From: Bacteroidota bacterium
Lineage (GTDB): Bacteria > Bacteroidota > Bacteroidia > JACCXN01
Assembly: GCA_013696965.1 (NCBI GenBank)
Contig: JACCXN010000058.1
Span: forward strand, 1-40,006
Direction of reading: 5' to 3'
DNA length: 40,006 nt
Shown: positions 6,179 to 15,500 of the stretch, piece after piece
Numbering within the stretch: the first letter of the stretch is position 1
Layout of the letters: every line of letters starts with the position of its first letter
Notes under the pieces: generated by a model
The model's database searches: none
What the model saw: only the letters and a program-made list of their open reading frames with translations
What the model was told of the DNA's origin: nothing
Made by a program: the position numbers and the translations under genes

Positions 6179-8662
6179 ATGATTTTTACTAAAAAATCAA
6201 TGAAAATTTTTATTCGCTTTTATTTTCTTACCCTTTTATTGTTCCTCTTGGGAACTGTTTATCAATTTAGTTATGGGAACCAGGAAAGAATGGTGGCCTC
6301 AAAATTGTCAAGAGTTGATAGTTTAATAATTAAGAAATTAATTGATGATAATATCAAACAAATCAAAAAAGATTCTCTTCAGGCAATTTTAAAAACCACC
6401 CTAAGCGATAGTATAAAAGTTCTGGCTTTGCATGAGTTATACCTCGCCAGTGATTCAATTGACTATGCCAAACAAGCCTTGAAATTTTCAAATAAAAAAA
6501 ACTACAAAAATGGAATATGCTTGTCATTGCTGGATTTGGGCCGGTATTATTATTTTGAAGGCCAACAGGATATTTCTCTTAGCTATTTGGTTAAATTAGT
6601 TAAAATTGCTGAAGAAACAAACAATAAGAAAATACTTGTAGGTGCGTATAAATATATAGGTTTTATATACCGGCCACATAATTCATTTATAGCCCTTGAC
6701 TATTATCTTAAAAGCTTGGCATTGGCTGAGGAAATTAAGGATGAAATTGCACAATCCTATGCCTTAAGTGCTATTGGTAATGTTCACGAAGGAGTTTTTG
6801 ATGGTACTTCTGAAAAAAACAAAACAGCATTGGAGTATTACCTCAAAAGCCTGGAAATACGTGAAAGAAAAGGATCTTATGATGAAATTGCTTCATCATT
6901 GACTGAAACATCGCGTGTTTATGACCTCTTAGGACTACATGATAAGGTAGTGGATATAAGATTAAGGGGCTTGGAATTTGCCAAAAAATCAGGAAGTACA
7001 GAGAATATTGTTTTCTTATACAATCTTTTGGGCCACGACTATAACTATCGGAAAAATGATTTTAACAAAGCTCTCGAATACCAACTAATGGCTTATGAAA
7101 TAGCCAGGAGCCAGAAAAACAACCTGGATATAATGTTTGATATCACAAAAGAAATTGCTTACTCCTATTATTCTTTAGGCAATTTTAAAAAATCAGCAGA
7201 TTTTTTTCAGCAGGGCATCGATATAAATAAATCAATACGGGAAAAAGAAATAAGTTACAATCATAACCTTTCGGGAATAAAATATGAACTGGAAAAAGAT
7301 ATTGAAAAACAGAAATTACTTTTAAAGGATTCAGAAATACTAAAAGAAAAGACCGAGGCTGAAAAACAAACGATGTTACGCAATGCCTTTTTTATTGGTT
7401 TTGCCCTTGTTTTTATTCTTGCACTAATTATTTTTAAAGGAAACAGACAAAAATTAAGATCTAACAGAGAACTGGATATTAGAAATAAAAAAATTGAGAT
7501 TGCCTATCAAACCCTTGCTTTAAGCGAAAACAAGTTAAAACAGATTACCTCAACTATCAATGATGTTTTCTATTTATACAACATTGTTGAGAAAAAATAT
7601 GAATATATTAGCCCAAACAGTGCTTCATTACTAGGAGCGGAGCCTCAATTTTTTTATGATGGAAACAGCATGAAACATTTTGTTGTGCAAGCTGATTTAC
7701 CAAAACTTATTCAAGCAAACGAGAAAGTAGATTCAGGCATTGCCTATGATATTGAATACCGGGTAGTGATTGACAATAAATTAATATGGATTGACGAGAA
7801 ATCCTATCCAATATTTGATGAACAAAACAATTTGATATGGAATTCAGGTGTTTGCCGTGATATTACCAAAAGAAAAAATGCGGAAGAAATCCTACATAAA
7901 AAAAACAAAGATATTACCGATAGCATTAATTATGCAAGCAAAATACAACAAGCTATTTTACCCGAGAGCATAGAATTTAAAAAGCATTTTCCAGATTCAT
8001 TTGTGCTATTTAAGCCCAAGGATATAGTTAGCGGTGATTTTTACTGGATAACAGAAAAAAACGATTTTGTGTTTTTTACAGCTGCCGACTGTACAGGTCA
8101 TGGTGTTCCGGGAGGTTTTATGAGTATGCTAGGAATGGCTCTTTTGAATGAAATAGTTAACCTGAAAGACATCTCAGAACCCTCAATTATTCTGGATAAA
8201 ATAAAAATCAGGATCATTTATGCCTTAAAGCAAAAAAGCGGCTTGAGTGAAACAAAGGATGGAATGGATATGGCCCTGTGTAGAATAGATAAACGCAAAA
8301 ATGAATTGGTTATAGCATCTGCAAACAATCCTGTATGGGTGATAAGGGAAAATGAATTCATAGAAATAAAAGGTGACAAGCAGCCCGTAGGTATTTCTGG
8401 AGGCCTTGATTTTAAATTCAACCAACAGACTGTGCAATTAAAAAAAGGAGACTGTATTTATGTGTTGACTGATGGATATGCAGATCAGTTTGGCGGTGCA
8501 AAAGGAAAGAAATTCAAATACAAGCCCCTAAAGGAATTATTGATTTCCATGCATAGTAACACCATGGAACAACAAAGAGAAATACTTTCTAAAACTATGC
8601 TTGAATGGAAAAAAGATATTGAACAGGTAGACGATATACTCCTTATGGGAATTAAAATATAA
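6179..8662 (+). CDS. TPR-PAS-SpoIIE (PP2C-type) serine phosphatase sensor
   Basis: The 827-aa protein has an N-terminal hydrophobic signal (FIRFYFLTLLLFLLGTVY), then about six tetratricopeptide repeats outside the membrane (residues ~100-350, e.g. ALDYYLKSLALAEEIKDE and ALEYYLKSLEIRERKG). A coiled linker and a membrane helix follow (~401-420, FFIGFALVFILALIIFKG). The cytoplasmic part has a PAS fold (~450-565, ending in ICRDITKRK-like VCRDITKRKNAEE) and a SpoIIE-type PP2C phosphatase domain with GDFYWI, AADCTGHGVPGGFMSMLG and LTDGYADQFGG. The family dephosphorylates anti-sigma-factor antagonists or other phosphoserine proteins. The input signal is unknown and no partner-switch genes are adjacent. 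A second in-frame ATG at 6200 is an alternative start. Confidence 0.85.
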   Translation: MIFTKKSMKIFIRFYFLTLLLFLLGTVYQFSYGNQERMVASKLSRVDSLIIKKLIDDNIKQIKKDSLQAILKTTLSDSIKVLALHELYLASDSIDYAKQALKFSNKKNYKNGICLSLLDLGRYYYFEGQQDISLSYLVKLVKIAEETNNKKILVGAYKYIGFIYRPHNSFIALDYYLKSLALAEEIKDEIAQSYALSAIGNVHEGVFDGTSEKNKTALEYYLKSLEIRERKGSYDEIASSLTETSRVYDLLGLHDKVVDIRLRGLEFAKKSGSTENIVFLYNLLGHDYNYRKNDFNKALEYQLMAYEIARSQKNNLDIMFDITKEIAYSYYSLGNFKKSADFFQQGIDINKSIREKEISYNHNLSGIKYELEKDIEKQKLLLKDSEILKEKTEAEKQTMLRNAFFIGFALVFILALIIFKGNRQKLRSNRELDIRNKKIEIAYQTLALSENKLKQITSTINDVFYLYNIVEKKYEYISPNSASLLGAEPQFFYDGNSMKHFVVQADLPKLIQANEKVDSGIAYDIEYRVVIDNKLIWIDEKSYPIFDEQNNLIWNSGVCRDITKRKNAEEILHKKNKDITDSINYASKIQQAILPESIEFKKHFPDSFVLFKPKDIVSGDFYWITEKNDFVFFTAADCTGHGVPGGFMSMLGMALLNEIVNLKDISEPSIILDKIKIRIIYALKQKSGLSETKDGMDMALCRIDKRKNELVIASANNPVWVIRENEFIEIKGDKQPVGISGGLDFKFNQQTVQLKKGDCIYVLTDGYADQFGGAKGKKFKYKPLKELLISMHSNTMEQQREILSKTMLEWKKDIEQVDDILLMGIKI

Positions 8663-8813
8663 TGTTCTTGTGGTGTGAATATTAGATTTAAAATATTCTT
8701 ACTTACTCAAAAGTTCTTAGCAGTTTAATGCAAAAACAATCAAACATTCCCGCTGATAATCTATTACAAACTCAAGAAATGGAAATGGTTAAAACTCTTT
8801 AATTATAGGGGTT

Positions 8814-10001
8814 CTACAAATTTTCGGCAAGGTATTTATTCTTCAGCGCTTTATATTCCTCGGGAAAATATGTTTTTAAAATAGAAACATAGTAATTATA
8901 AGGTTTGTGTTGGTAATTCCATGATTCTTTCACATAAAGCTCATCATTTAAAAAATGACCATCTGCTCCTCTTTTATACACTGAGACCAAAGAATCATTT
9001 TTAACAACAGAAGGGTCTTTGAGTACTTTTGGAAAATCAACAGGATTAATTTCTATTAGGTTATTTAACTTCAGATAATTAATATCTGCAACATAATCAG
9101 GCAGTATTACTGGGCCAACATCTTTGGAAATTTGTTCAGAAACAGAAGTGCCGAATTTTTTTACCGTTCTTTTAAGGCTTTCTTCAAAGAAAAGAACACT
9201 TCCTTCTGAAATTGATTTTTTTAAACTGAATGCTTCCTTATCAAACAAAAACGCTTTTAAATTATCCTTAAAAAAACTGGCCGTGTCGTTATAGCTTAAA
9301 GGAAATGAGGGAATTGGATCACTCTTAATGGCTACATTAAAACTTGTATTGGCATCACAAAATTTAGAATTGTACTCTCTTGAAAACCATTTATTCCCAA
9401 TCATTGGGGCCGCAAAAGAATAATTCTTGAATTTATTTCCTTTTGACATTTGATCTGCAGGAAGATTTTCCAGGTATGCTCTTAACAAACTAGCAAGTGC
9501 TCCGCCCTGGCTGTGGCCTGTTATAATGAAGTTATTAATCCCCTCAATGTTCATTATCCTTATCTGATATAGAATATCTTTAGCCAAAAAAGCTATTCCA
9601 AGGGCATACCCTGCATGAACAGCTGCATTTGTATCCTGAGCAAAACAATAGTCAAAATTTTCTCCCGATACCTTTATTACCCCTTTCGCTGGTATCATTG
9701 CAGAATTGATGTTTTCCAGCCAGCTGATTTTTTTTGCTGTTGAACCGCGAAGATTAATAATCCCAACATTTCCCTTTTGATAAACCTGGTATTTGTTATC
9801 CATGCCAAACATTCCGGAAGTATAAGTCTTTTTATATCCGGCAGGAAGAATTTCTAAATCTGAATGGTAAAGTTCTAAAAAGGTAAAGCTGTTGCAAATG
9901 GCAACCATGTCCCTAGCCTCTTCCTTGTTGAACCCAATTTCAAACTGAGCAAAAGAATTGAAACTAAAAATTGTAATAAAAACAATTAGGATTACCTTCA
10001 T
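8814..10001 (-). CDS. Secreted lipase class 3-like alpha/beta hydrolase
   Basis: A signal peptide (MKVILIVFITIFSFNSFAQ) opens a 395-aa protein. The nucleophile elbow is ITGHSQGGALASLL (GxSxG). The probable acid is the aspartate in AIKSDPIPSFP; a histidine near the end (YQHKPYNYY, or DGHFLND) could complete the triad. NLRGSTAKKISWLENINS upstream resembles the fungal lipase (class 3) lid/oxyanion region. Class 3 members hydrolyse triacylglycerols or related esters; the natural substrate here cannot be told. It is monocistronic, convergent with the SpoIIE gene, and has no T9SS domain, so it is periplasmic or exported by another route. Confidence 0.75.
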   Translation of the reverse strand: MKVILIVFITIFSFNSFAQFEIGFNKEEARDMVAICNSFTFLELYHSDLEILPAGYKKTYTSGMFGMDNKYQVYQKGNVGIINLRGSTAKKISWLENINSAMIPAKGVIKVSGENFDYCFAQDTNAAVHAGYALGIAFLAKDILYQIRIMNIEGINNFIITGHSQGGALASLLRAYLENLPADQMSKGNKFKNYSFAAPMIGNKWFSREYNSKFCDANTSFNVAIKSDPIPSFPLSYNDTASFFKDNLKAFLFDKEAFSLKKSISEGSVLFFEESLKRTVKKFGTSVSEQISKDVGPVILPDYVADINYLKLNNLIEINPVDFPKVLKDPSVVKNDSLVSVYKRGADGHFLNDELYVKESWNYQHKPYNYYVSILKTYFPEEYKALKNKYLAENL

Positions 10002-10115
10002 TTGAATGAATAATAATAACTTTTGAAATAGACTGAAAGCCTTAAAAGTATTGATTTTTTTTAAGAAAAATGCAGCATGCCTTACTTATTCTTTAACAAT
10101 GAATGGATCTTCACA

Positions 10116-11483
10116 TTAAAAAAGCACTGTTTTTCTGTTCTTTTTTTTTAACCATGATCTAATTAAATCATCTGAATCCGGGTAATAGGTAGCTTTTTTC
10201 ACCATTTCTTTGAATTCCTGCACCGAGGTAAATTGCATGCTAGGATCCATATATCCATAACCAGCGAATTTTCCTTTTTCAACAAGAATTACAGACTGCT
10301 CCTCTCCTTGCCTACCATGGTCAAATATGAGAAAGTTGGGAGATTCAAAAATGAAATTGCTTAAGATTTTTTTTGTCCTAAGGTTGTATTTCGCCTTATC
10401 TTCCTTACCTGCACATATGCCATTGCATTTTTTTATTTGATGATTAAAGCAAATGCTCCCTTCGTTTGTGAGGGCACAATATTGAAGGCACAGGGAATTT
10501 TCTTCTATCCAGTTCTCCAATCTTTCACGTGCAGCAATATAACTGGTAAATGAAATTAATGCGTTTTCAGCCAATTCACTTTCCACAATCCTGAAATTGA
10601 TTATGCCTTTATTGTCCTTAAACCATTCTATAGCATGCGTGAAAACATCTGCCTTTCTCAACCGGTTGTATTTAGGCTTGTGTAGCTTTATTTGTTCAGA
10701 TTCCAACAACAGTGCAATTAATTCACTGCCTGTTTCAACAAAATCAACATTGTACAAATCGTTCAACATTTTTTTTCCCTTGCTTTCATCGCTGTTGAAA
10801 TGGCTCAAGGCCCTACTGTACATATTAACGCTCTTGCCAATATAAATTATGGACCCATCTTTTGCTAAAAAAAAATATACTCCGCAGGATTCGGGCAATT
10901 TATCAAGAATGTATTTTTTAATGTTGTCAATACGCCTGGCCATTAGTTCAACTACGCCTTTGTTTTTATACTGGGCATGCATATTTTTGGCCTGCATTAG
11001 TCTGTCAAAAAGGATAGCTGTAGCCAATGCATCTCCATGCGCCCTATGCCTGGCTAAATTTTGAATGCCAAGGGAATCACATAAATTTCCAAGACTATAA
11101 GAAGCATGTCCAGGCAATAATTTCCTACTCAACCGAACAGTGCATAAGGTTTCCCTCCTGAATTTAAAGCCAAGGGAATTAAATTCATCTTTTAAAAAAT
11201 TGTAATCAAAACCAACATTATGGGCCACAAATATTTTTCCTTCGGTAAGTTCAAGAATTTTTTTTGCTACCTCACAAAACCTGGGTGCATCTTCAACCAT
11301 TTTATTTGTAATACCAGTAATATTGGTGAACATGGGAGAAATAAAACATTCAGGATTTAGGAGGGTGGTATAGGTTTCAACCACGCTTAAACCATCGTGA
11401 ATGAGAATACAAATTTCAGTTATTCTTCCTTTGCGGAATTCAAATTTTCCACCACATGTTTCTATATCGATGATTGCAAACAT
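10116..11483 (-). CDS. DnaQ-like 3'-5' exonuclease fused to GIY-YIG (Cho/UvrC N-terminal) nuclease
   Basis: The protein has two nuclease domains in 455 aa. Residues 1-165 are a DEDDh exonuclease like the Pol III epsilon subunit: D6-I-E8, H88-N..D93, and H146..D151. Residues ~195-275 are a GIY-YIG domain (GVY at 201, YIG at 214, R224, E261) followed by HKPKYN. A UvrC/Cho-style cysteine region (CFNHQIKKCNGICAG) lies around 345-370. UvrC/Cho cuts beside DNA lesions in nucleotide excision repair, so the fusion may incise and trim damaged strands. It starts 2 bp after the LexA-like repressor gene and is surely co-transcribed with it, implying damage induction. DnaQ-UvrC fusions are known elsewhere; lesion specificity here is not known. 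Confidence 0.88.
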   Translation of the reverse strand: MFAIIDIETCGGKFEFRKGRITEICILIHDGLSVVETYTTLLNPECFISPMFTNITGITNKMVEDAPRFCEVAKKILELTEGKIFVAHNVGFDYNFLKDEFNSLGFKFRRETLCTVRLSRKLLPGHASYSLGNLCDSLGIQNLARHRAHGDALATAILFDRLMQAKNMHAQYKNKGVVELMARRIDNIKKYILDKLPESCGVYFFLAKDGSIIYIGKSVNMYSRALSHFNSDESKGKKMLNDLYNVDFVETGSELIALLLESEQIKLHKPKYNRLRKADVFTHAIEWFKDNKGIINFRIVESELAENALISFTSYIAARERLENWIEENSLCLQYCALTNEGSICFNHQIKKCNGICAGKEDKAKYNLRTKKILSNFIFESPNFLIFDHGRQGEEQSVILVEKGKFAGYGYMDPSMQFTSVQEFKEMVKKATYYPDSDDLIRSWLKKKNRKTVLF

Positions 11484-11485
11484 TT

Positions 11486-12238
11486 TTATTTTCCCATTTC
11501 AACCCGGTAAGACTGCAAAAAGCGGATCATATTATCAATGTTTAAATCCTGTGCATTGAACTCACCTATATTTAAGCTGCATACAAAACTCCACACCTCT
11601 AATATTTCCTCGTTATTAATGACATAGGGCTTATAAACAGGGTTGTCTGAATGAAATTCAAAGCAAGGATTTTCCTTATTCCCGTATAATCTTTTGTAAA
11701 CCACACCTTCGTTTTTTGTAAGTACAATGTAGCTTTGGCCATCTTTAATTTCTTTCAAAGATTCCAGGTATTTTCCTACGGCAATTGAACCATCCTTTAA
11801 AGGTGGCATTGAATCGCCTTTTATTCCAAATGCTCGGTGTTTACCTATTATCTTAAATGGCAAATTCATTACAGGAAGCTCTTCTATAAACTGGGGATCG
11901 GAATAACCATTTAAATATCCGGCTGATGCCTTTACAGCAACTACTTCTATTAAATCATCTCCGTTTTTATCAACCATTATAGGAAAAAGAGTTCTGTTTT
12001 GGCCAATCTTGATTAATGATTCAGGATTTGTTTTGCTCAAATCGCTCTTCAAAAGGCAATCTGTAGAGATTTGAAAATAATCAGCAATCCTGATCAATAA
12101 TTCATAAGGAGGCTCTGATCTGCTTTCTTCATAAGCCCCAATGCGTGACCTATTTATCTCCAGGGACTCTGCCAGCTGATCCTGAGTAAGCTTTTTTAAT
12201 TCCCTTAGAACCTTAATATTTTTTGCTATTTTTGACAT
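11486..12238 (-). CDS. HTH (XRE/Cro-CI) + S24 LexA-like self-cleaving repressor A
   Basis: Residues 5-63 form an XRE helix-turn-helix (TQDQLAESLEINRSRIGAYE). Residues ~95-220 are a LexA/CI-type S24 domain with the serine in GDSMPP (S143), the lysine in GVVYKRL (K182) and a candidate cleavage site A106-G107 (KASAGY). Serine-lysine spacing (39) and site-serine spacing (37) resemble LexA. The full set of residues suggests RecA-stimulated autocleavage and derepression after DNA damage. The next gene, 2 bp downstream, is an exonuclease/GIY-YIG nuclease. Paired inverted repeats overlap the gene's own promoter and start codon, which suggests autorepression. It is a paralogue of the repressor at 21166. 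Confidence 0.88.
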   Translation of the reverse strand: MSKIAKNIKVLRELKKLTQDQLAESLEINRSRIGAYEESRSEPPYELLIRIADYFQISTDCLLKSDLSKTNPESLIKIGQNRTLFPIMVDKNGDDLIEVVAVKASAGYLNGYSDPQFIEELPVMNLPFKIIGKHRAFGIKGDSMPPLKDGSIAVGKYLESLKEIKDGQSYIVLTKNEGVVYKRLYGNKENPCFEFHSDNPVYKPYVINNEEILEVWSFVCSLNIGEFNAQDLNIDNMIRFLQSYRVEMGK

Positions 12239-12282
12239 GTTACTACATTTTTAAGCATAATATTACTACAAATATAAGTAAT
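12239..12282 (-). promoter_or_regulatory. Paired operator candidates over the promoter of repressor A
   Basis: On the minus strand operator A (12262-12282) is ATTACT-N9-AGTAAT, a perfect inverted repeat containing the -7 box TATATTTG (12269-12276). TTTG lies exactly 21 nt upstream of that box, a good -33 element. Operator B (12239-12259), ending TGTAGTAAC against the start codon, matches operator A at about 14 of 21 positions and is shifted by 23 bp, about two helical turns. A separate ACATGTC/GACATGT repeat (12284-12290 and 12234-12240) brackets the set. This is the layout expected for an autoregulated LexA-type gene. Confidence 0.65.
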
Positions 12283-12502
12283 TACATGTCGGAAAAACAA
12301 ATTTTTTAAGATTTGTTACATTTTTATCCCGGATTAGCTAACTGAAACAGCAATGTGCCTATAGCAAACATCGGACAGGAATGCATTTAAATTGATGTGA
12401 AAAAAATAAAAAGAACTGATTTATAAAAAAAATCAGGCAAAACAAGTGCACTACTTTTATAATTCTTAATTGGAATTAAGGGAGTTTGGAATAATAAAAA
12501 AC

Positions 12503-12534
12503 AAAAAAAGGCTGCTAAAAAGCAGCCTTTTTTT
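12503..12534 (-). terminator. Rho-independent terminator (usable in both directions)
   Basis: GGCTGCT (12510-12516) pairs with AGCAGCC (12521-12527) over an AAAA loop, extended by A7/T7 flanks. It lies 15 bp beyond the stop of the 1860-aa surface protein gene and separates it from repressor A. Together with the operators at 12239-12282 it accounts for the 310-bp intergenic stretch; the remainder (12291-12502) shows nothing recognisable. Confidence 0.9.
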
Positions 12535-12548
12535 GTTTTTTCAAGCTA

Positions 12549-15500
12549 TTACTTGTATAAATTCAATGCACCTTTTTCCTCAAATGCTTTTCCATCTGTT
12601 CCCTCTGCTTTGATAACATAAAAGTATGTACCCTGCGAGACACTTACTCCTGAGGATAGTTTACCATCCCAACCGTCATTTGGATTATCCCAGGCATAAA
12701 TTTTCTTTCCCCACCTGTTGAATATTTCAGCAGAGAATGTTAGAATATTGCCACCCTCTACCTTGAATACATCATTTTTCCCATCACCATTTGGAGAAAA
12801 AACATTTGGAACAATCATAAATGATTTACCTTCTACAAACACAGTAAAAATAGCGGTATCAGAACAAGAAGTGTTATTTCCAGTTGCAATTAAGGATACA
12901 ATATAAGTTCCTTGTTCAGAAAATACGGTAGCGGCATTAAATGTTTTGCTGGAATCTCCATTGCCAAATGTCCATATATATGAATTTCCTCCACTTGAAG
13001 TATTGGTAAAATTCACATTTAATGGAATCATTCCTGATAAGGGATCAGCGGTAAATGAAGCTTCTACAGTTTCTGCAAAAACAATCGTTGTGGAAGATGC
13101 ACTATTGCATCCATTTAGTGAAATTGATAAATTGTAAGAACCGAAATTAGTTGCAGTGGTATTGTTTATTACTGGATTTTGCTGGTTGGAAGTATATCCA
13201 TTAGGGCCAGTCCATGAATAAGCAGCCCCGATAACTTCTTGCGCTTGTAAAACAATAGCATTGCCTGTACAAAGGGGGCCATTGTTAGAAGTCGATGGAG
13301 TATTAGGAGCTTGATTTACAATTACATTAACCGAGGAAGAAGCACTCTGGCAGCCATTCACATTAATTGAAGCTTGGTAGTTTCCGGCCTGAAGTGCGCT
13401 GGAATTTGCAATTACAGGATTTTGATTAGAGGAAGAAAAACCTGCAGGTCCGGTCCATGTATAACTACCTGTTGAATTACCAGTTAAATTAATATTAGAA
13501 CCTGAACATACAGTAATATCCTGGCCAAGATCAGGTGGCAATGGATCATTTATTGTAACGTTTATTTGTGTTTGCCCACTCTCACAACCATTTTCTGTTT
13601 GAGTTACATAAAATGTAGTTGTAGTAGTAATGGCGGGAGTATAAGTAGCTGTTGTACTTACAATATTTCCATTGCTGTCATACCAGGTAATACTTCCTGT
13701 GGTTCCAGTTACTGATAAAGGATTTAGGGACTGTCCTGCACAATAGGAGGGATTTGGATTTGGGCCAACGGGGGCTGGAGCAACATATATTTCCACCTGT
13801 TCGGTATGCTGGGAGGAACATGAGCCGGAGGTTGTATAGGTAACAGAATGAATTCCTACCGTGCTTGCTGTAAAATCAATTTCACCAGTTGTTGCATTTA
13901 TTGACAGCCCTCCTAATGGGTTACTAAAATTTCCAGTGGTACCAGGATCATTTAACACAGGAGTTTCAGAGCCCGATTTACAATAAACAGATTGTGCATA
14001 TGTAAATGTTGCGTCATCTGAACTTACAACAGTAACCTGTACACTGGCCATAGAAGAACATCCCAGATCATCTGAAACTTCTACTGTTAAATTATATACT
14101 CCAAGGTTTGATGAATTAAATACAGGATTATTTATTGATGTAGAAGAAATATCTGCAACATCTCCAGTCCAATTATAGCTGTTAAAAGTACCACTACCAC
14201 CATTTGCTGTTGCAGTTAAAGTGAGATTCGTATTCATACATATTTGGGCAGAACTAGGTATTATTGAAACCGATGGCAATGGTTCAAATGAAATGTTAAT
14301 ATCCGCTACATTTGTACAAGCGTTTAGCGTAGCTGTAACAGTATATAATCCCTCATTTAAAGTAGTTGTATTATTAATGGTATTACTTTGGTTGTTAGAG
14401 GCAAATGATGCAGGACCGGTCCATACAAAAGTTGCTCCACTAGAGGAAGAAGCAGAGATAATAAATTCAGATCCTATGCAAACGGGGGCATTTGTTGAAA
14501 TAACGGGCAAATCTGGATTTATATTTACTACAACATTTTCAATTCCCTGTGTACTGGTACAACCATTGATGTCGGTAATTGTTAAAAAATAATCACCAGC
14601 TTCATTTAAAGAAGCAGGCTGAACAACGGGATTCTGCTCTGTTGAAGAAAAACCATTAGGACCTGTCCAGTTATAGGTAACATCTGAAACCAAATCAGTA
14701 GATAAATTAATGCTTTCCCCAATACAAACAGGAGAGTTGCTTGAAGCTATTGGTGTTCCGGGTAATGGATTAACATCAACATTCAGCGAATCAGAATTTG
14801 AACAACCATTTTCTGTAACAACAAGTACATACATTCCATTGTTTGCCAATGTTGCAGATGAAATTACTGGATTTTGATCCGTAGAATTAAAAGATACCGG
14901 CCCTGTCCAATTGTAAGTAAGGCCAGATGCTGAAGTAGTTAAATTAATGGAGTTACCAACACACACATTAAGGTCGGAACCTATCAAAACCGCAGGAGCA
15001 GGATTAATAATTACTGTTTGATTATGCACAGAAGAAGGACATCCTATAACGGTTATAGTGTTGGTAACCGTATATGTTCCAGGTGTACTAGCTAATAAAT
15101 CTATTTCTCCGGTAGCAATATCAGTAAACACCATTTGTTGGCCTGGAATTAGGGAAGATCCAGAAAATATACCTGCAGAACCTGTAGTAAAAGTTGGCAA
15201 AGGATTTACACCTCCAGCACAAAATGGACCAGAGTAGCTAAATTCAGCACTTGGAGCATTTGTAATGGTTATGGATTCGGTGCTCGAAGATGGACAAGGG
15301 CCTGAAACTGTATAAGTAATATCATAAGTATTATCATTGCTGGTTGAAATATTAACTTCTCCGGTAGAAGAATTAATGCTTAACCCGGCAGGAGAAGCAG
15401 AAAAAACACCTCCAGGAGTTCCTGATATAACTGGAGTTGGAGTTGCACTGGTTCCAGAACAATATACCTGCTGGGAATAATTAAAAGTAGCATCTGTTCC

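Noticed and set aside
14221-14592. Plus-strand frame of 123 codons (also those at 12718, 12946, 16494, 17264 and 17808)
   Set aside because: All are antisense shadows of the 1860-aa surface protein, produced by its repetitive low-complexity modules.
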